A stretch of DNA of 55,785 nucleotides from Phycisphaerae bacterium (GTDB lineage: Bacteria > Planctomycetota > Phycisphaerae > UBA1845 > PWPN01), in assembly GCA_035384605.1 (NCBI GenBank), contig DAOOIV010000021.1, forward strand, positions 1 through 55,785, given 5' to 3'. Of this stretch, positions 7,793 through 16,489 are shown one piece after another. Below the pieces are notes generated by a model. It searched no databases. It saw only the letters and a program-made list of their open reading frames with translations, and was not told where the DNA came from. Position 1 is the first letter of the stretch. Each line of letters opens with the position of its first letter. The translations under genes and the position numbers were made by a program.

Positions 7793-8701
7793 CTATACCC
7801 GCCTTGGCTCCGACGTCTCTGATTTCATCGACTTGAGCAGCTCAATCAGCCTGACAATCGCGGGCGTGAAGATCTTTCGCTGGCGATGGATAATGCCGAT
7901 TGGCCGGCGAATCTTCTGACTGGCCAGCGGAACGGCCACCAATGAGCCCGTCTGAATCTCTTTTCTGATCGTCGGCTCCGGCAAAATGCTGACCCCGGCC
8001 CCGATTTCGACAGCCTGTTTGATGGTCTCGATATTGTCGAACTCCATCACCATGTTGACCAGGACTTGGTTCTCGCGAAGATAACGATCAAGCTCGCGAC
8101 GAATGATCAGCTCGCGGTCGAAGCCGATGAAGTTCTCGCCCCGAAGCTGGGTGATGGTCACCCGTTTCATGTTCGCCAGACGGTGGTTCGGGCTGCAGAC
8201 CAGGGCCATGTTCTCCGTTCGCAGGGGAATGACCGTCAGGCCGCGTATCGCCGCGGGGTAGGAAACGATGCCCAGATCCACCTGCTCGTTCAACACTGCA
8301 TCATAAACTTTGTTGGGATGCAGGAACTCGAGGCGAACCTTGGCCTTGGGGTATTGCCGCATAAAGGTCTGCATGGCCTGACTCATGTCGTGCAAGCCGA
8401 CCGAGTAAATGGCCGCCACGCGCACTTGCCCGGCCACTTCATTGCGCAGGGAGCGAACCTGAGATTCCACCGCGTCATATCGGTCCAGCACCTGGCGGAC
8501 GCCGTCGTAGTACACTTGGCCTTCCGGGGTAAGGATGAAAGGGCGTTTGGTGCGATCGATCAGCGGCATCCCCAGGCGTCGCTCAATCTGGTGGACGGCC
8601 TGGCTGGCGGCCGACTGGGAAATGTGGTTCAAGGCTGAACCGCGGGAGAAACTCCGGCAGCGGACAACATCACAGAAGACGCGCAGCGTGTCGAGATTCA
8701 T
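7793..8701 (-). CDS. LysR-family transcriptional regulator
   Basis: Encodes 302 residues from the ATG at 8701 (MNLDTLRVF). The N-terminal winged HTH has the LysR pattern (SFSRGSALNHISQSAASQAVHQIERRLG), and a periplasmic-binding-like effector domain follows from about residue 85. An upstream in-frame TTG at 8725 is unlikely as the start because the -10 box overlaps it. The promoter TTGACA-16-TATCAT places the transcript start at or next to this ATG, so the mRNA looks leaderless. The gene is divergent from gdhA, 248 bp away. LysR proteins often control the divergent gene, so it may regulate glutamate dehydrogenase. Its ligand is unknown. Confidence 0.9.
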   Translation of the reverse strand: MNLDTLRVFCDVVRCRSFSRGSALNHISQSAASQAVHQIERRLGMPLIDRTKRPFILTPEGQVYYDGVRQVLDRYDAVESQVRSLRNEVAGQVRVAAIYSVGLHDMSQAMQTFMRQYPKAKVRLEFLHPNKVYDAVLNEQVDLGIVSYPAAIRGLTVIPLRTENMALVCSPNHRLANMKRVTITQLRGENFIGFDRELIIRRELDRYLRENQVLVNMVMEFDNIETIKQAVEIGAGVSILPEPTIRKEIQTGSLVAVPLASQKIRRPIGIIHRQRKIFTPAIVRLIELLKSMKSETSEPRRV

Positions 8702-8708
8702 CCACTCA

Positions 8709-8736
8709 ATGATATCATTAGCCAATCTAATGTCAA
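8709..8736 (-). promoter_or_regulatory. promoter of the LysR gene, probably leaderless
   Basis: On the minus strand, TTGACA (8731-8736), 16-bp spacer, TATCAT (8709-8714). Only 7 nt separate the -10 from the ATG at 8701, so the transcript would begin at the start codon. Confidence 0.65.
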
Positions 8737-8949
8737 GTATTAGCCGCGAACCGTTTCCATAATAGTACGGGAATGTTAGACTTTCTCCAATCGCCTATTG
8801 ACGCCAAGGCGGCGGCCTCTGCACACCCGGCCACAAAAGGGTTTGTGCTCGCGAAAGGCCGACGGGAACGTTCCCGCTTGCCGGATTCGCGGGGAATCCG
8901 TTAGGCAACTGCGCCGGACGCAGTATGCAACAGAAGGAGAGCAGGACGC

Positions 8950-10290
8950 ATGTCCTACGTTCAGAACGTGCTGGAAACAGTCATCAAACGAAATCCTGGC
9001 GAGCCCGAGTTTCATCAGGCGGTCAGGGAGGTTCTCGAGTCGTTGCAGCCGGTCTTTGACCGTCATCCCAAGTACGAGAAACACCGGATTCTTGAACGAT
9101 TCTGTGAACCCGAACGGGTGATCATATTCCGCGTACCGTGGCTGGACGATAAGGGCAACATTCAGGTCAACCGCGGCTATCGCATCGAGTTCAACAGCGC
9201 AATCGGGCCCTATAAGGGGGGCCTGCGGTTCCATCCGACGGTTTACCTGGGCATTCTGAAGTTCCTGGCCTTTGAGCAGATCCTGAAGAACTCGCTGACT
9301 ACACTTCCGATGGGCGGCGGCAAGGGCGGCTCGGACTTCGATCCGAAGGGCAAGTCCGACAACGAGGTCATGCGGTTCTGCCAGTCGTTCATGACCGAGT
9401 TGTGCAGGCACATCGGCCCGCACACGGACGTTCCCGCCGGTGACATCGGCGTCGGGGGCCGCGAGATCGGCTATCTCTTCGGCCAATACAAGCGCATCCG
9501 CAACGAGTTCACCGGAGTGCTGACCGGCAAGGCCCTGAATTGGGGCGGTTCGTTGATCCGACCCGAGGCGACCGGCTATGGCGCGGTCTATTTCGCCGAA
9601 GAGATGCTTGCCACGAGAAACGACTCGATGCGTGGGAAAATCTGTGCCGTGTCCGGCTCAGGCAACGTCGCCCAATACACGGTCGAGAAGGTCAACCAGC
9701 TCGGCGGCAAATGCGTGACTTTATCGGACTCCAACGGCACCATCTACGATCCGGCCGGCATCGACGCCGAGAAGCTCGCCTGGGTCATGGAACTGAAAAA
9801 CGTTCGACGCGGGCGCATTCGCGAATACGCCGAGAAATTCAAGGGGGTCGAATACAAGGACGGCGTCCGGCCGTGGGGCGTCAAGTGCGATTGTGCCTTC
9901 CCGTCGGCCACGCAGAATGAAATCAGCGGCGAAGATGCCAAGACGCTGGTGAAGAACGGTTGTAAGCTGGTCTGCGAAGGAGCCAACATGCCGACCGAAC
10001 CGGAAGGCATCGAGGTCTTCCTGACCAACAAGATCCTGTATGGCCCCGGCAAGGCCGCCAACGCCGGCGGCGTGGCCACTTCCGGCCTGGAAATGTCGCA
10101 GAACGCCCAGCACACCAACTGGACGCGGGAGGAAGTCGATCGTCGTCTCCACGACATCATGATCGCCATACACAAAGCCGTCTCCAAGACCGCCGCCGAG
10201 TACGGCGAGCCCACCAACTACGTCATGGGGGCCAACATCGCCGGCTTCGTCAAGGTTGCCGATGCGATGATCGACCAGGGTGTGGTTTGA
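8950..10290 (+). CDS. gdhA: glutamate dehydrogenase, hexameric type
   Basis: Encodes 446 residues, the length of the hexameric NADP-type enzymes (family 1, about 447). It makes glutamate from 2-oxoglutarate and ammonium in the cytoplasm. Motifs: GPYKGGLRFHP near residue 80, the catalytic-lysine loop PMGGGKGGSDFDPKG near 119, and the dinucleotide-binding segment VSGSGNVAQYTVEK near 235. The end ANIAGFVKVADAMIDQG is typical. A GAAGGAGAG site precedes the ATG. It is divergent from a LysR regulator, the most likely controller. Coenzyme preference (NADPH) is inferred from similarity to the short bacterial type, not proven. Confidence 0.95.
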   Translation: MSYVQNVLETVIKRNPGEPEFHQAVREVLESLQPVFDRHPKYEKHRILERFCEPERVIIFRVPWLDDKGNIQVNRGYRIEFNSAIGPYKGGLRFHPTVYLGILKFLAFEQILKNSLTTLPMGGGKGGSDFDPKGKSDNEVMRFCQSFMTELCRHIGPHTDVPAGDIGVGGREIGYLFGQYKRIRNEFTGVLTGKALNWGGSLIRPEATGYGAVYFAEEMLATRNDSMRGKICAVSGSGNVAQYTVEKVNQLGGKCVTLSDSNGTIYDPAGIDAEKLAWVMELKNVRRGRIREYAEKFKGVEYKDGVRPWGVKCDCAFPSATQNEISGEDAKTLVKNGCKLVCEGANMPTEPEGIEVFLTNKILYGPGKAANAGGVATSGLEMSQNAQHTNWTREEVDRRLHDIMIAIHKAVSKTAAEYGEPTNYVMGANIAGFVKVADAMIDQGVV

Positions 10291-10575
10291 TACACACGCT
10301 CAGTCGTTGATCCGTCGCGCGAACGCATGGCGCGATACCGGCTTGTCGCACACGGCGGCACCGATTCGGCGTTGAAGCGACGCGGAAGCTTGCCCGACGC
10401 CGGCAAAGGTCGCCGAAGGCAAGCGGCGCCAAGGGCCGAAGAACGCGCGTGAGGCAACGCAGCCTGTCGGTCGCGGCGCATCGAATCTTGTTCAATCATC
10501 GCTGCCCCGGGAGGCTCCGAACCGCATTCATTGCCTCTTACGGGCGCCCGCTTGACCGAATACTTGTTTTGTTGA

Positions 10576-11298
10576 TTACTGTTTGACGCCCAGTCCCAGC
10601 AGAAACAGGGGCCGGAGGATGCTCCACCAGCCGACGACGGGTTTCATCTTGGTGTAGCCCAGTCGCCTGGGCGGGTAGATCTTCGTGCACGGCACTTCCG
10701 CGTGCCGGTACCCGAGCTTGATGGTCTTGAATAGAAGGTAGACCTCCAATCCGTAACCGTCGAGCCAAGACTGATTGAGGTTGATCCGCCGGTCGTCAAG
10801 CAGCGAGAGGCGAAAAGCTCTGAATCCGTTCGTGCTCTCGGTCAGCTTCTTGCCCACAAGCAGGCTGAGCAACCAGGGGTGCAGCCGTGTCGCCAGCTTG
10901 CGGTAGCCGGGCATGTCGCCCCCGTAGGCTCCGCCGACAAGGAAACGCGAGCCGATAACGAAGTCTATGTTCTGATCGCAGATCGGATCAAGCAGCCGAG
11001 GGATCTCCGCGGGGTTGTCCTTGTTGTTGCCGGCCATGATCACGGCAACGTCGTGTCCGGTCTGCCGGCCGTACTCGATGCCCATACGCAGGGCTCCTCC
11101 CACGCCCATCCTGTGGCCGGTGGATAGGACCGTTGCCCCGCCCTCTCGTGCGACCTCGACGGTGCGGTCGGTCGAGGCGTCATCGATGACCAGGATGGTG
11201 TCGACCAGCTTGCGGTCGGTACGGGCGACGACTTGGCCGATCTTGGCTTCTTCGTTGTGGGCCGGGGCCATCGCAATGATCTTTTTACCCTTGTACAT
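10576..11298 (-). CDS. GT2-family glycosyltransferase (polyprenyl-phosphate sugar synthase-like)
   Basis: Encodes 240 residues from the ATG at 11298, with GGAGGAGG upstream and 4 nt after the stop of the acetyltransferase gene. The GT-A fold is clear: MAPAHNEEAKIGQVV at the N-terminus, the VIDDASTDRTVEVA nucleotide-binding segment, and MAGNNKDNP where the D-x-D motif normally lies. The last part (LLFLLGLGVKQ-type end) is hydrophobic but no full membrane domain follows. This pattern matches dolichyl- or undecaprenyl-phosphate glycosyltransferases (DPM1/DPMS-like). It probably loads a sugar onto a lipid carrier for a surface glycan. It belongs to the minus-strand surface-sugar operon with the two genes upstream. 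Confidence 0.85.
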   Translation of the reverse strand: MYKGKKIIAMAPAHNEEAKIGQVVARTDRKLVDTILVIDDASTDRTVEVAREGGATVLSTGHRMGVGGALRMGIEYGRQTGHDVAVIMAGNNKDNPAEIPRLLDPICDQNIDFVIGSRFLVGGAYGGDMPGYRKLATRLHPWLLSLLVGKKLTESTNGFRAFRLSLLDDRRINLNQSWLDGYGLEVYLLFKTIKLGYRHAEVPCTKIYPPRRLGYTKMKPVVGWWSILRPLFLLGLGVKQ

Positions 11299-11302
11299 CC
11301 TG

Positions 11303-11908
11303 TCAATCCGCCTCCTCCAAGCCATCGTCGCGCAGAACGAATCGACGGGCGCACCGTGGGCAGGACAATGATTCGTCCAGCCGCATTCCGCACCGGCACA
11401 TCCAGCCTGCCGGACGCGCAGGGTTGCCCACGACGAGACGATGGTCCGGAACGTTGCGGGTAACCACGGTGCCGGCACCGACGGCGGCAAAGGAACCGAT
11501 GGTGACGCCGCAGAGAATGACCGCCCCGGCTCCGATCGAGGCCCCGCGGCACACGCGGGTCGGCACTCGCCAGTTGTCGGGATGGGCGTACCGGGCGCGG
11601 GCGCCGGGCATGCGCGGACTTCGGGGGTAGAGATCGTTGGTGAACACCACGCCTGGCCCGATGAATGCGTCGTCCTCGATCGTCACGCCGTCCCAGATGA
11701 GTGCGCTGTTTTTGATGGTCACGCGATCGCCGACCACGGCGCCGCCCTCGATGAAGGCATGATCGCCGATGTTGCAGTCTCGTCCGACGACGGCGCCCTT
11801 CAGGACATGGGCGAAGGCCCAGATGCGGGTGCCCTCCCCGACGTCCGGGCTCTCACAAAGGGCCGACGGGTGAACGAATGGGCCTGCTGAAACCGATGAC
11901 GCTGGCAT
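11303..11908 (-). CDS. hexapeptide-repeat N-acetyltransferase (WlbB/WbpD-like)
   Basis: Encodes 201 residues from the ATG at 11908. Successive hexapeptide repeats (for example IGDHAFIEGGAVVGD and IGAGAVILCGVTIG) form a left-handed beta-helix trimer that uses acetyl-CoA. The order of motifs (FVHPSALCE start, FTNDLYPRS loop, VVTRNVPDHRLVVGNPAR) matches the enzymes that N-acetylate UDP-3-amino-2,3-dideoxy-glucuronate-type sugars. The C-terminal CRCGMRL...CPRCARRF is a small zinc-ribbon, also seen in that family. The upstream dehydrogenase gene catalyses an earlier step of the same pathway. A longer upstream frame has no family similarity. The precise sugar substrate is inferred. Confidence 0.82.
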   Translation of the reverse strand: MPASSVSAGPFVHPSALCESPDVGEGTRIWAFAHVLKGAVVGRDCNIGDHAFIEGGAVVGDRVTIKNSALIWDGVTIEDDAFIGPGVVFTNDLYPRSPRMPGARARYAHPDNWRVPTRVCRGASIGAGAVILCGVTIGSFAAVGAGTVVTRNVPDHRLVVGNPARPAGWMCRCGMRLDESLSCPRCARRFVLRDDGLEEAD

Positions 11909-12027
11909 GTTGGCTCTCGTCTGGCGAACAAAGCGATGCAAACGGTACGACGCCCTCGGGGCCGCCTGCTTGTCCCTGCTCGACCTTGCCTGAGACGCAG
12001 GCCGGCAAAGCCGCCGGCGGTGCCCGA

Positions 12028-13089
12028 TCAGGCCACCTCGCACAATGCTTCGGGGACTTCGGCCTCGACGCGACACATGGTCCCGCCCGCGGCCATCGAG
12101 CGGGTCGCCGCTTCCAGCACGGCGACCACCTCGAGACCGTAGCGGGCATCAGACAACGATCGCTTGCCGCCGAGCACCCAGTCGAGGAAGGCCTGTGCCT
12201 GGTTGACCAATGGTTCGGACTGCCGGATTGCCGGAACGTGCATGTCGCCGCTGCGCAGCAAGTAGCGAAACTCGCCGAAGGAGTCGTAGTGTGGCTCCTG
12301 GTCGATGCCCTTGTCGTAGAGCCTCAGGGTGTTATCCGGATCGATATCGTCCCAATAGGCCATCTGCCTGTCGCCGACCACGGTCATGGTTCGCACCTTC
12401 CGCGGATTCAGCCAGCTCACGTGAATGTGGCCGAGCGTGCCGTCGGGATACTTCAGTGTCGCGAAGCAGACGTCCTCAATGTTCTTCTGCGAGATGCACC
12501 GACCGACCGCGGACACCTCTACCGGCGAGCACCCTATCAGGTAGTTAAAAATGCTGATATCGTGTGTCGCCAGATCGTACAAGGCGTTCACGTCGCCGCG
12601 AATCGGACCGAGATTGGTTCGGTTTGCCTCCATATAGTGAATACGTCCCAGCTCGCCCGATTCGACCAGCTTGCGAAGCTCGGTGATTCCGTTGTTAAAC
12701 AGGAACACGTGACCGACCATGAATACAAGACCGGTGTCCTCGGCCAGCCGGACTATTCCGGCCGCCTCGCGGGTTGTGGCGCAGATGGGTTTCTCTGCCA
12801 GCACGTGCTTGCCGGCCTGCAGGGCTTCTCGGGCGATCTGCGCGTGCGTGAAGGTCGGCGTGGCGATGACCACGGCATCGATCGACTCGTCGGCCAGCAG
12901 CTCGTGGTAGTCGGCGACGGCGCGAATCTGCGGGAACCGCTTGAGCATGTTTTCCCGTCTTTGCTGGCTGATGTCGGCACAGCCCACCACGGTGGCGCGG
13001 TCGCTTTCAGAGAAGACCCGAATGTGATTGGGTCCCCATCTGCCGCACCCGATCACCGCCAGCCGCACTTGCGCTCCATCCGCTGCCAT
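12028..13089 (-). CDS. Gfo/Idh/MocA-family oxidoreductase (WlbA-like)
   Basis: Encodes 353 residues. The N-terminal Rossmann fold starts with LAVIGCGRWGPNHIR and continues to AGKHVLAEKPI, where the EKP lysine lies near the active site. The C-terminal half is the beta-sheet substrate domain. In O-antigen clusters WlbA/WbpB oxidises C3 of UDP-GlcNAc-uronate before amination and acetylation. Adjacency to a WlbB-like acetyltransferase supports this role. The third enzyme, a DegT aminotransferase, is not adjacent, but a candidate lies at 35041. NAD(P) dependence is expected from the family. Other Gfo/Idh/MocA substrates remain possible. Confidence 0.82.
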   Translation of the reverse strand: MAADGAQVRLAVIGCGRWGPNHIRVFSESDRATVVGCADISQQRRENMLKRFPQIRAVADYHELLADESIDAVVIATPTFTHAQIAREALQAGKHVLAEKPICATTREAAGIVRLAEDTGLVFMVGHVFLFNNGITELRKLVESGELGRIHYMEANRTNLGPIRGDVNALYDLATHDISIFNYLIGCSPVEVSAVGRCISQKNIEDVCFATLKYPDGTLGHIHVSWLNPRKVRTMTVVGDRQMAYWDDIDPDNTLRLYDKGIDQEPHYDSFGEFRYLLRSGDMHVPAIRQSEPLVNQAQAFLDWVLGGKRSLSDARYGLEVVAVLEAATRSMAAGGTMCRVEAEVPEALCEVA

Positions 13090-13220
13090 GGTCCCGATAC
13101 TCCCTGAAGATGACGATCAGTCACAACTTCATGAGATATCGGAAGTGACCAGGGTCCGATCAAGGAACTTATCGGAGTCGCAACGGGTGTTGAGATGGTT
13201 CAACGCCCGATAATGCCCGG

Positions 13221-15035
13221 TCATCCGGGTGCTGATGCCGTCTGCGTTGCCGGAGTCACAAGGAAGAGAACATGGTGGCCGGTGTTGCCCACCGGCTGGA
13301 AACCAGGTGCGAAATCGATCGGCAGACCCCACGGACGTTCGTCCGACGTCGGCCGACGGGCAATGACCGCACGGGCCCCTGTGCTGCGAAACGCTTCAAT
13401 CACACGACCACGAGTCGCGTCATCAGAAAGCCAGAAGCTCTCTTCGGGACGCAGCTCGGAGATGATCTGAACGCCTGCCAGTCTGGCCCAGTAAGACCAG
13501 CTCTTGAGTGCTTGGCCTATGTGGGCCACTTTGTCGCCGGGGCGGAGACCCATCTCCCCAAGCTGCCGGGCGATCTGCCATTGGGGGTGGGGCGCGGTGT
13601 CCGTGCGGAGCCTGAGATCGCTGACAGTTCGACTGATGGCCGGGCAGGCCTCCGTGCCAATGGTCAGCAGCAAAGCCAGCAGCGATACGCCGCAAACGGC
13701 TCGGATCAGACTGCCGGACAGGTTCCCTGCCGGCAAGCGCACGGCGGGCAACAGTGCTCCCCATCCCAAGAGGACAAAGGGCGCCACGTACCGAGGCTCG
13801 ACGTGAACGAGGGCGTAGATCCCCAGCCCCCCCAGCGCGGGAAGCAGCAACGGCCAATATGAGGAGATTTCGCGCAATGCCGACCCAAGACGACTACCGA
13901 AGGCGAAAAGCACCAGAACCGGAAAAAGCCATGCGCCCTGTTGTCTGCATAGCAGGTCAAAGTAAGCGTCCTTGTTCCGCCAGAGCGCCCTCGCCTGGCG
14001 CGACAGGTTGAAGGTCGGTTTCACGCCGTCATACCAATAGGACGGGTCGTACCAGAGAGGATAAGTCCCCGGCACCGGGCCGGCGAACTCAAAGACGGCC
14101 GGCTTGTCCAGGATTTGACGGGAGGGGTGAACAGGCGTGCCGGTTCCGGGCGGCAGACCTCGCCAATGGTCCCAGGGATAGATGCCGCTGACGTGAGCTG
14201 CATAATTGATCCGGCCGGAGTCGCCGAACGTCAAACGCCCCTTCTGGACGGACAGGAACGCAACATAAGGCCCGGCAGGCAATGCGAAACAGATCAGCAC
14301 GACGACCACCCTGGCCGGCAATCTGCGAAACTGACCCGCTGCAAGCAGGGCCACGATAACAAACACCACTGCCATCGGCAGCATGATCGCCTTGGTCAGA
14401 TAGCCGATGCTCAGGACCAGGCCGAGCGCAACGAACCACCCGATGCCCGCTTGCCCGCCTTGAAGACGAACGACGATACCTGCGGCCAAGTATACACAGA
14501 CTGCAACGCACATGTCCGGGTTGACGATACGCAGGGTGATCAAGTCAAGCGATGTCCAGATGAACAGGGCGTAGCCCAGAACGAACCAGGCCCATGAAGG
14601 CAATTGCTCACCCGCGTCTGCGGCGGCGTCTCTGGCACGTGATCGGCCTCGATCCAAAATCGCAACCCATAGGAAGTGAAAACTGGCCAACGCACAGAGA
14701 TAGACGGCGAAGTTCACAGCATGAGCAACGGTTGCTTCCCAATAGGGGCTCGCTCCGCTGAACATCAGGCCGACGGCCAGCAGACATGAGTAAACCGGGC
14801 TCCAATACCCGCTGACGGCATCCGACCATCGCCCGGCGCGCACCGCCTCAGCCAGGTCAAGGTAAGATATGCCGTCCGGATTCATGGTGTGGCGGTCGCC
14901 CCAGGCGTGGATAGCGCCCAGGCCAACGGCAACCAGCCAGCAGCACAAGAGCAGACCGCGTCGGAACCAGGGACTGTCGGGCCCGGTGGTTACGGCGGGT
15001 GGCAATTGACCCGGTTGATCCTCGGGAGTAGTCAT
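13221..15035 (-). CDS. GT-C type membrane glycosyltransferase (ArnT/GT39-like)
   Basis: Encodes 604 residues from the ATG at 15035. About ten hydrophobic segments fill the first 440 residues, and a soluble C-terminal domain follows. After the first membrane segment the external loop reads MNPDGISYLDLAEA, where GT-C enzymes place their catalytic acidic residue. This suggests transfer of a sugar from a polyprenyl-phosphate carrier to a glycan or protein in the periplasm, fitting the GT2 enzyme encoded downstream. The frame extends to 15395, but that part overlaps the divergent lyase gene and carries a duplicated repeat, so it is excluded. An alternative start at 15050 adds five residues. Confidence 0.75.
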   Translation of the reverse strand: MTTPEDQPGQLPPAVTTGPDSPWFRRGLLLCCWLVAVGLGAIHAWGDRHTMNPDGISYLDLAEAVRAGRWSDAVSGYWSPVYSCLLAVGLMFSGASPYWEATVAHAVNFAVYLCALASFHFLWVAILDRGRSRARDAAADAGEQLPSWAWFVLGYALFIWTSLDLITLRIVNPDMCVAVCVYLAAGIVVRLQGGQAGIGWFVALGLVLSIGYLTKAIMLPMAVVFVIVALLAAGQFRRLPARVVVVLICFALPAGPYVAFLSVQKGRLTFGDSGRINYAAHVSGIYPWDHWRGLPPGTGTPVHPSRQILDKPAVFEFAGPVPGTYPLWYDPSYWYDGVKPTFNLSRQARALWRNKDAYFDLLCRQQGAWLFPVLVLFAFGSRLGSALREISSYWPLLLPALGGLGIYALVHVEPRYVAPFVLLGWGALLPAVRLPAGNLSGSLIRAVCGVSLLALLLTIGTEACPAISRTVSDLRLRTDTAPHPQWQIARQLGEMGLRPGDKVAHIGQALKSWSYWARLAGVQIISELRPEESFWLSDDATRGRVIEAFRSTGARAVIARRPTSDERPWGLPIDFAPGFQPVGNTGHHVLFLVTPATQTASAPG

Positions 15036-15037
15036 GT

Positions 15038-15150
15038 CGTCCCATAACATCGGTCGACCGTCAGCCTGAGTATTGCTGTCCGCCGGAAATCTTGCCCCGC
15101 CAGCGACGTCCCATAACAATGAACGGCCATCGGGCTGCTGCTGCCGACCA
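15038..15150. repeat. pair of short direct repeats between divergent genes
   Basis: Two copies of a roughly 43-bp unit beginning CGTCCCATAACA start at 15038 and 15107, 69 bp apart. They share CG-CC-TC-G-CTG blocks with several substitutions. They span the 5' end of the GT-C gene and the intergenic region. Confidence 0.6.
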
Positions 15151-15190
15151 ACGTCCAGGTCGAGCGGCTGATCGGCCTTCGGAGGATGCG

Positions 15191-16297
15191 ATGTCCTTGC
15201 CAATGCCAACAAGCGAGGTTCTGGCCGCGATTCGAAGCGGCTGCGTGATTCCTGCTCATCCGCTCGCCTTGAACGCGAAGCGAACGCTGGACGAACGGCG
15301 GCAGAGAGCTCTGACTCGCTACTATCTGGCGGCCGGTGCCGGTGGTGTCGCGGTGGGCGTTCATACGACCCAATTCGCGATCCGGCATCCTTCAATCGGA
15401 CTGCTTCGGCCGGTGTTGGAGTTGGCGAGCGAGGAAGTGAACCGTTTCACACGAACAGGCGGCAAATCCGCGATCATCAAGATCGCGGGCATCTGCGGCG
15501 AGACCCGCCAGGCCGTCGAAGAGGCGCAACTCGCCCGCGAACTGGGTTACGACATCGGCCTGTTGAGCCTCTCGGCCATGAAGGATCGTTCGCTTGAGGA
15601 GATGGTCCGGCACGCCCGGGCCGTAGCAGAGGTCTTGCCCATCATGGGCTTTTATCTTCAGCCGGCCGTCGGCGGACGCGTGCTGCCTTTCGCCTTCTGG
15701 CGGCGCTTGGCCGAGATTGACAACTTGGTCGCGATCAAGATTGCCCCCTTCAATCGCTACCAGACGCTCGATGTTGTTCGGGCCGTGGCCGAGAGCGGTC
15801 GAGCGGACCAAGTGGCCCTTTACACGGGCAACGACGACAACATCATTGCTGATCTCTTGACCGCCTGCCGAATGAATCACGGCGGGCGGCAGGTGACGCT
15901 GCGGATTGTGGGCGGCTTGCTCGGGCACTGGGCGGTGTGGACGCGGCGGGCCGTCGAGCAGCTCGACGCCATTCGACGCCTGATCGCGGGTCACCCGGAG
16001 CCCGCCGGCAGCCCTTATGCCGGAATGACCATCGCAGACTGGTTGCGACAGGGCATTGAGGTGACCGACGCTAACGCCGCGCTCTTCGATGCGGCCAACA
16101 GCTTTGCCGGTTGTATTGCCGGCCTCCACGAGGTCCTTCGCCGTCAGGGTTTGCTTGAAGGGCGATGGTGCATCGATCCGGCCGAGGATCTGTCTCCGGG
16201 CCAGGCTGAGGAGATCGATCGCGTTTACGCCGCCTATCCTCATCTCAACGATGATGCCTTCGTCGCCGCTCACCGCGATAAATGGCTGAGCGGATAG
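15191..16297 (+). CDS. dihydrodipicolinate synthase-family lyase
   Basis: Encodes 368 residues from the ATG at 15191, with GGAGG at 15181-15185. The fold is the DapA/N-acetylneuraminate lyase TIM barrel. Visible are AAGAGGVAVGVHTTQF after the first strands, the strand LPIMGFYLQP where the conserved Tyr normally sits, and LVAIKIAPFNRYQT with the Schiff-base Lys. The C-terminal region is longer than in DapA (about 290 residues). The true lysine-pathway enzyme usually has a GTTGE motif, not seen here, so this is likely a relative acting on another 2-oxo acid or sugar acid. The substrate is unknown. Confidence 0.75.
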   Translation: MSLPMPTSEVLAAIRSGCVIPAHPLALNAKRTLDERRQRALTRYYLAAGAGGVAVGVHTTQFAIRHPSIGLLRPVLELASEEVNRFTRTGGKSAIIKIAGICGETRQAVEEAQLARELGYDIGLLSLSAMKDRSLEEMVRHARAVAEVLPIMGFYLQPAVGGRVLPFAFWRRLAEIDNLVAIKIAPFNRYQTLDVVRAVAESGRADQVALYTGNDDNIIADLLTACRMNHGGRQVTLRIVGGLLGHWAVWTRRAVEQLDAIRRLIAGHPEPAGSPYAGMTIADWLRQGIEVTDANAALFDAANSFAGCIAGLHEVLRRQGLLEGRWCIDPAEDLSPGQAEEIDRVYAAYPHLNDDAFVAAHRDKWLSG

Positions 16298-16394
16298 CAG
16301 CAATCGCGATGTCGCGTGACCGCGGGAATGTGGGGCAACTGCTCGGACGAAGCATCGCTGCAAGCCTGGTTCATGTTGCCTCTGGCCGCACCTC

Positions 16395-16423
16395 TGGCGT
16401 CCGGGAGCGTTTTGCCCTATAAT
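16395..16423 (+). promoter_or_regulatory. probable promoter of the arfB-like gene
   Basis: Perfect TATAAT at 16418-16423. The -35 candidate TGGCGT (17-bp spacer) is poor. A start near 16430 supports the GTG start codon at 16490 over the upstream ATGs. Confidence 0.45.
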
Positions 16424-16489
16424 ATGGGTGTGCTCGCTTCTTTCAGTTGTGATGCAATAAATGAGCGGGTTACGGAAAGGGCGGCGATC

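Noticed and set aside
13221..15395. N-terminal extension of the GT-C protein to 15395
   Set aside because: The extra 120 residues overlap the divergent lyase gene and consist of Arg/Pro-rich and duplicated sequence without membrane segments.
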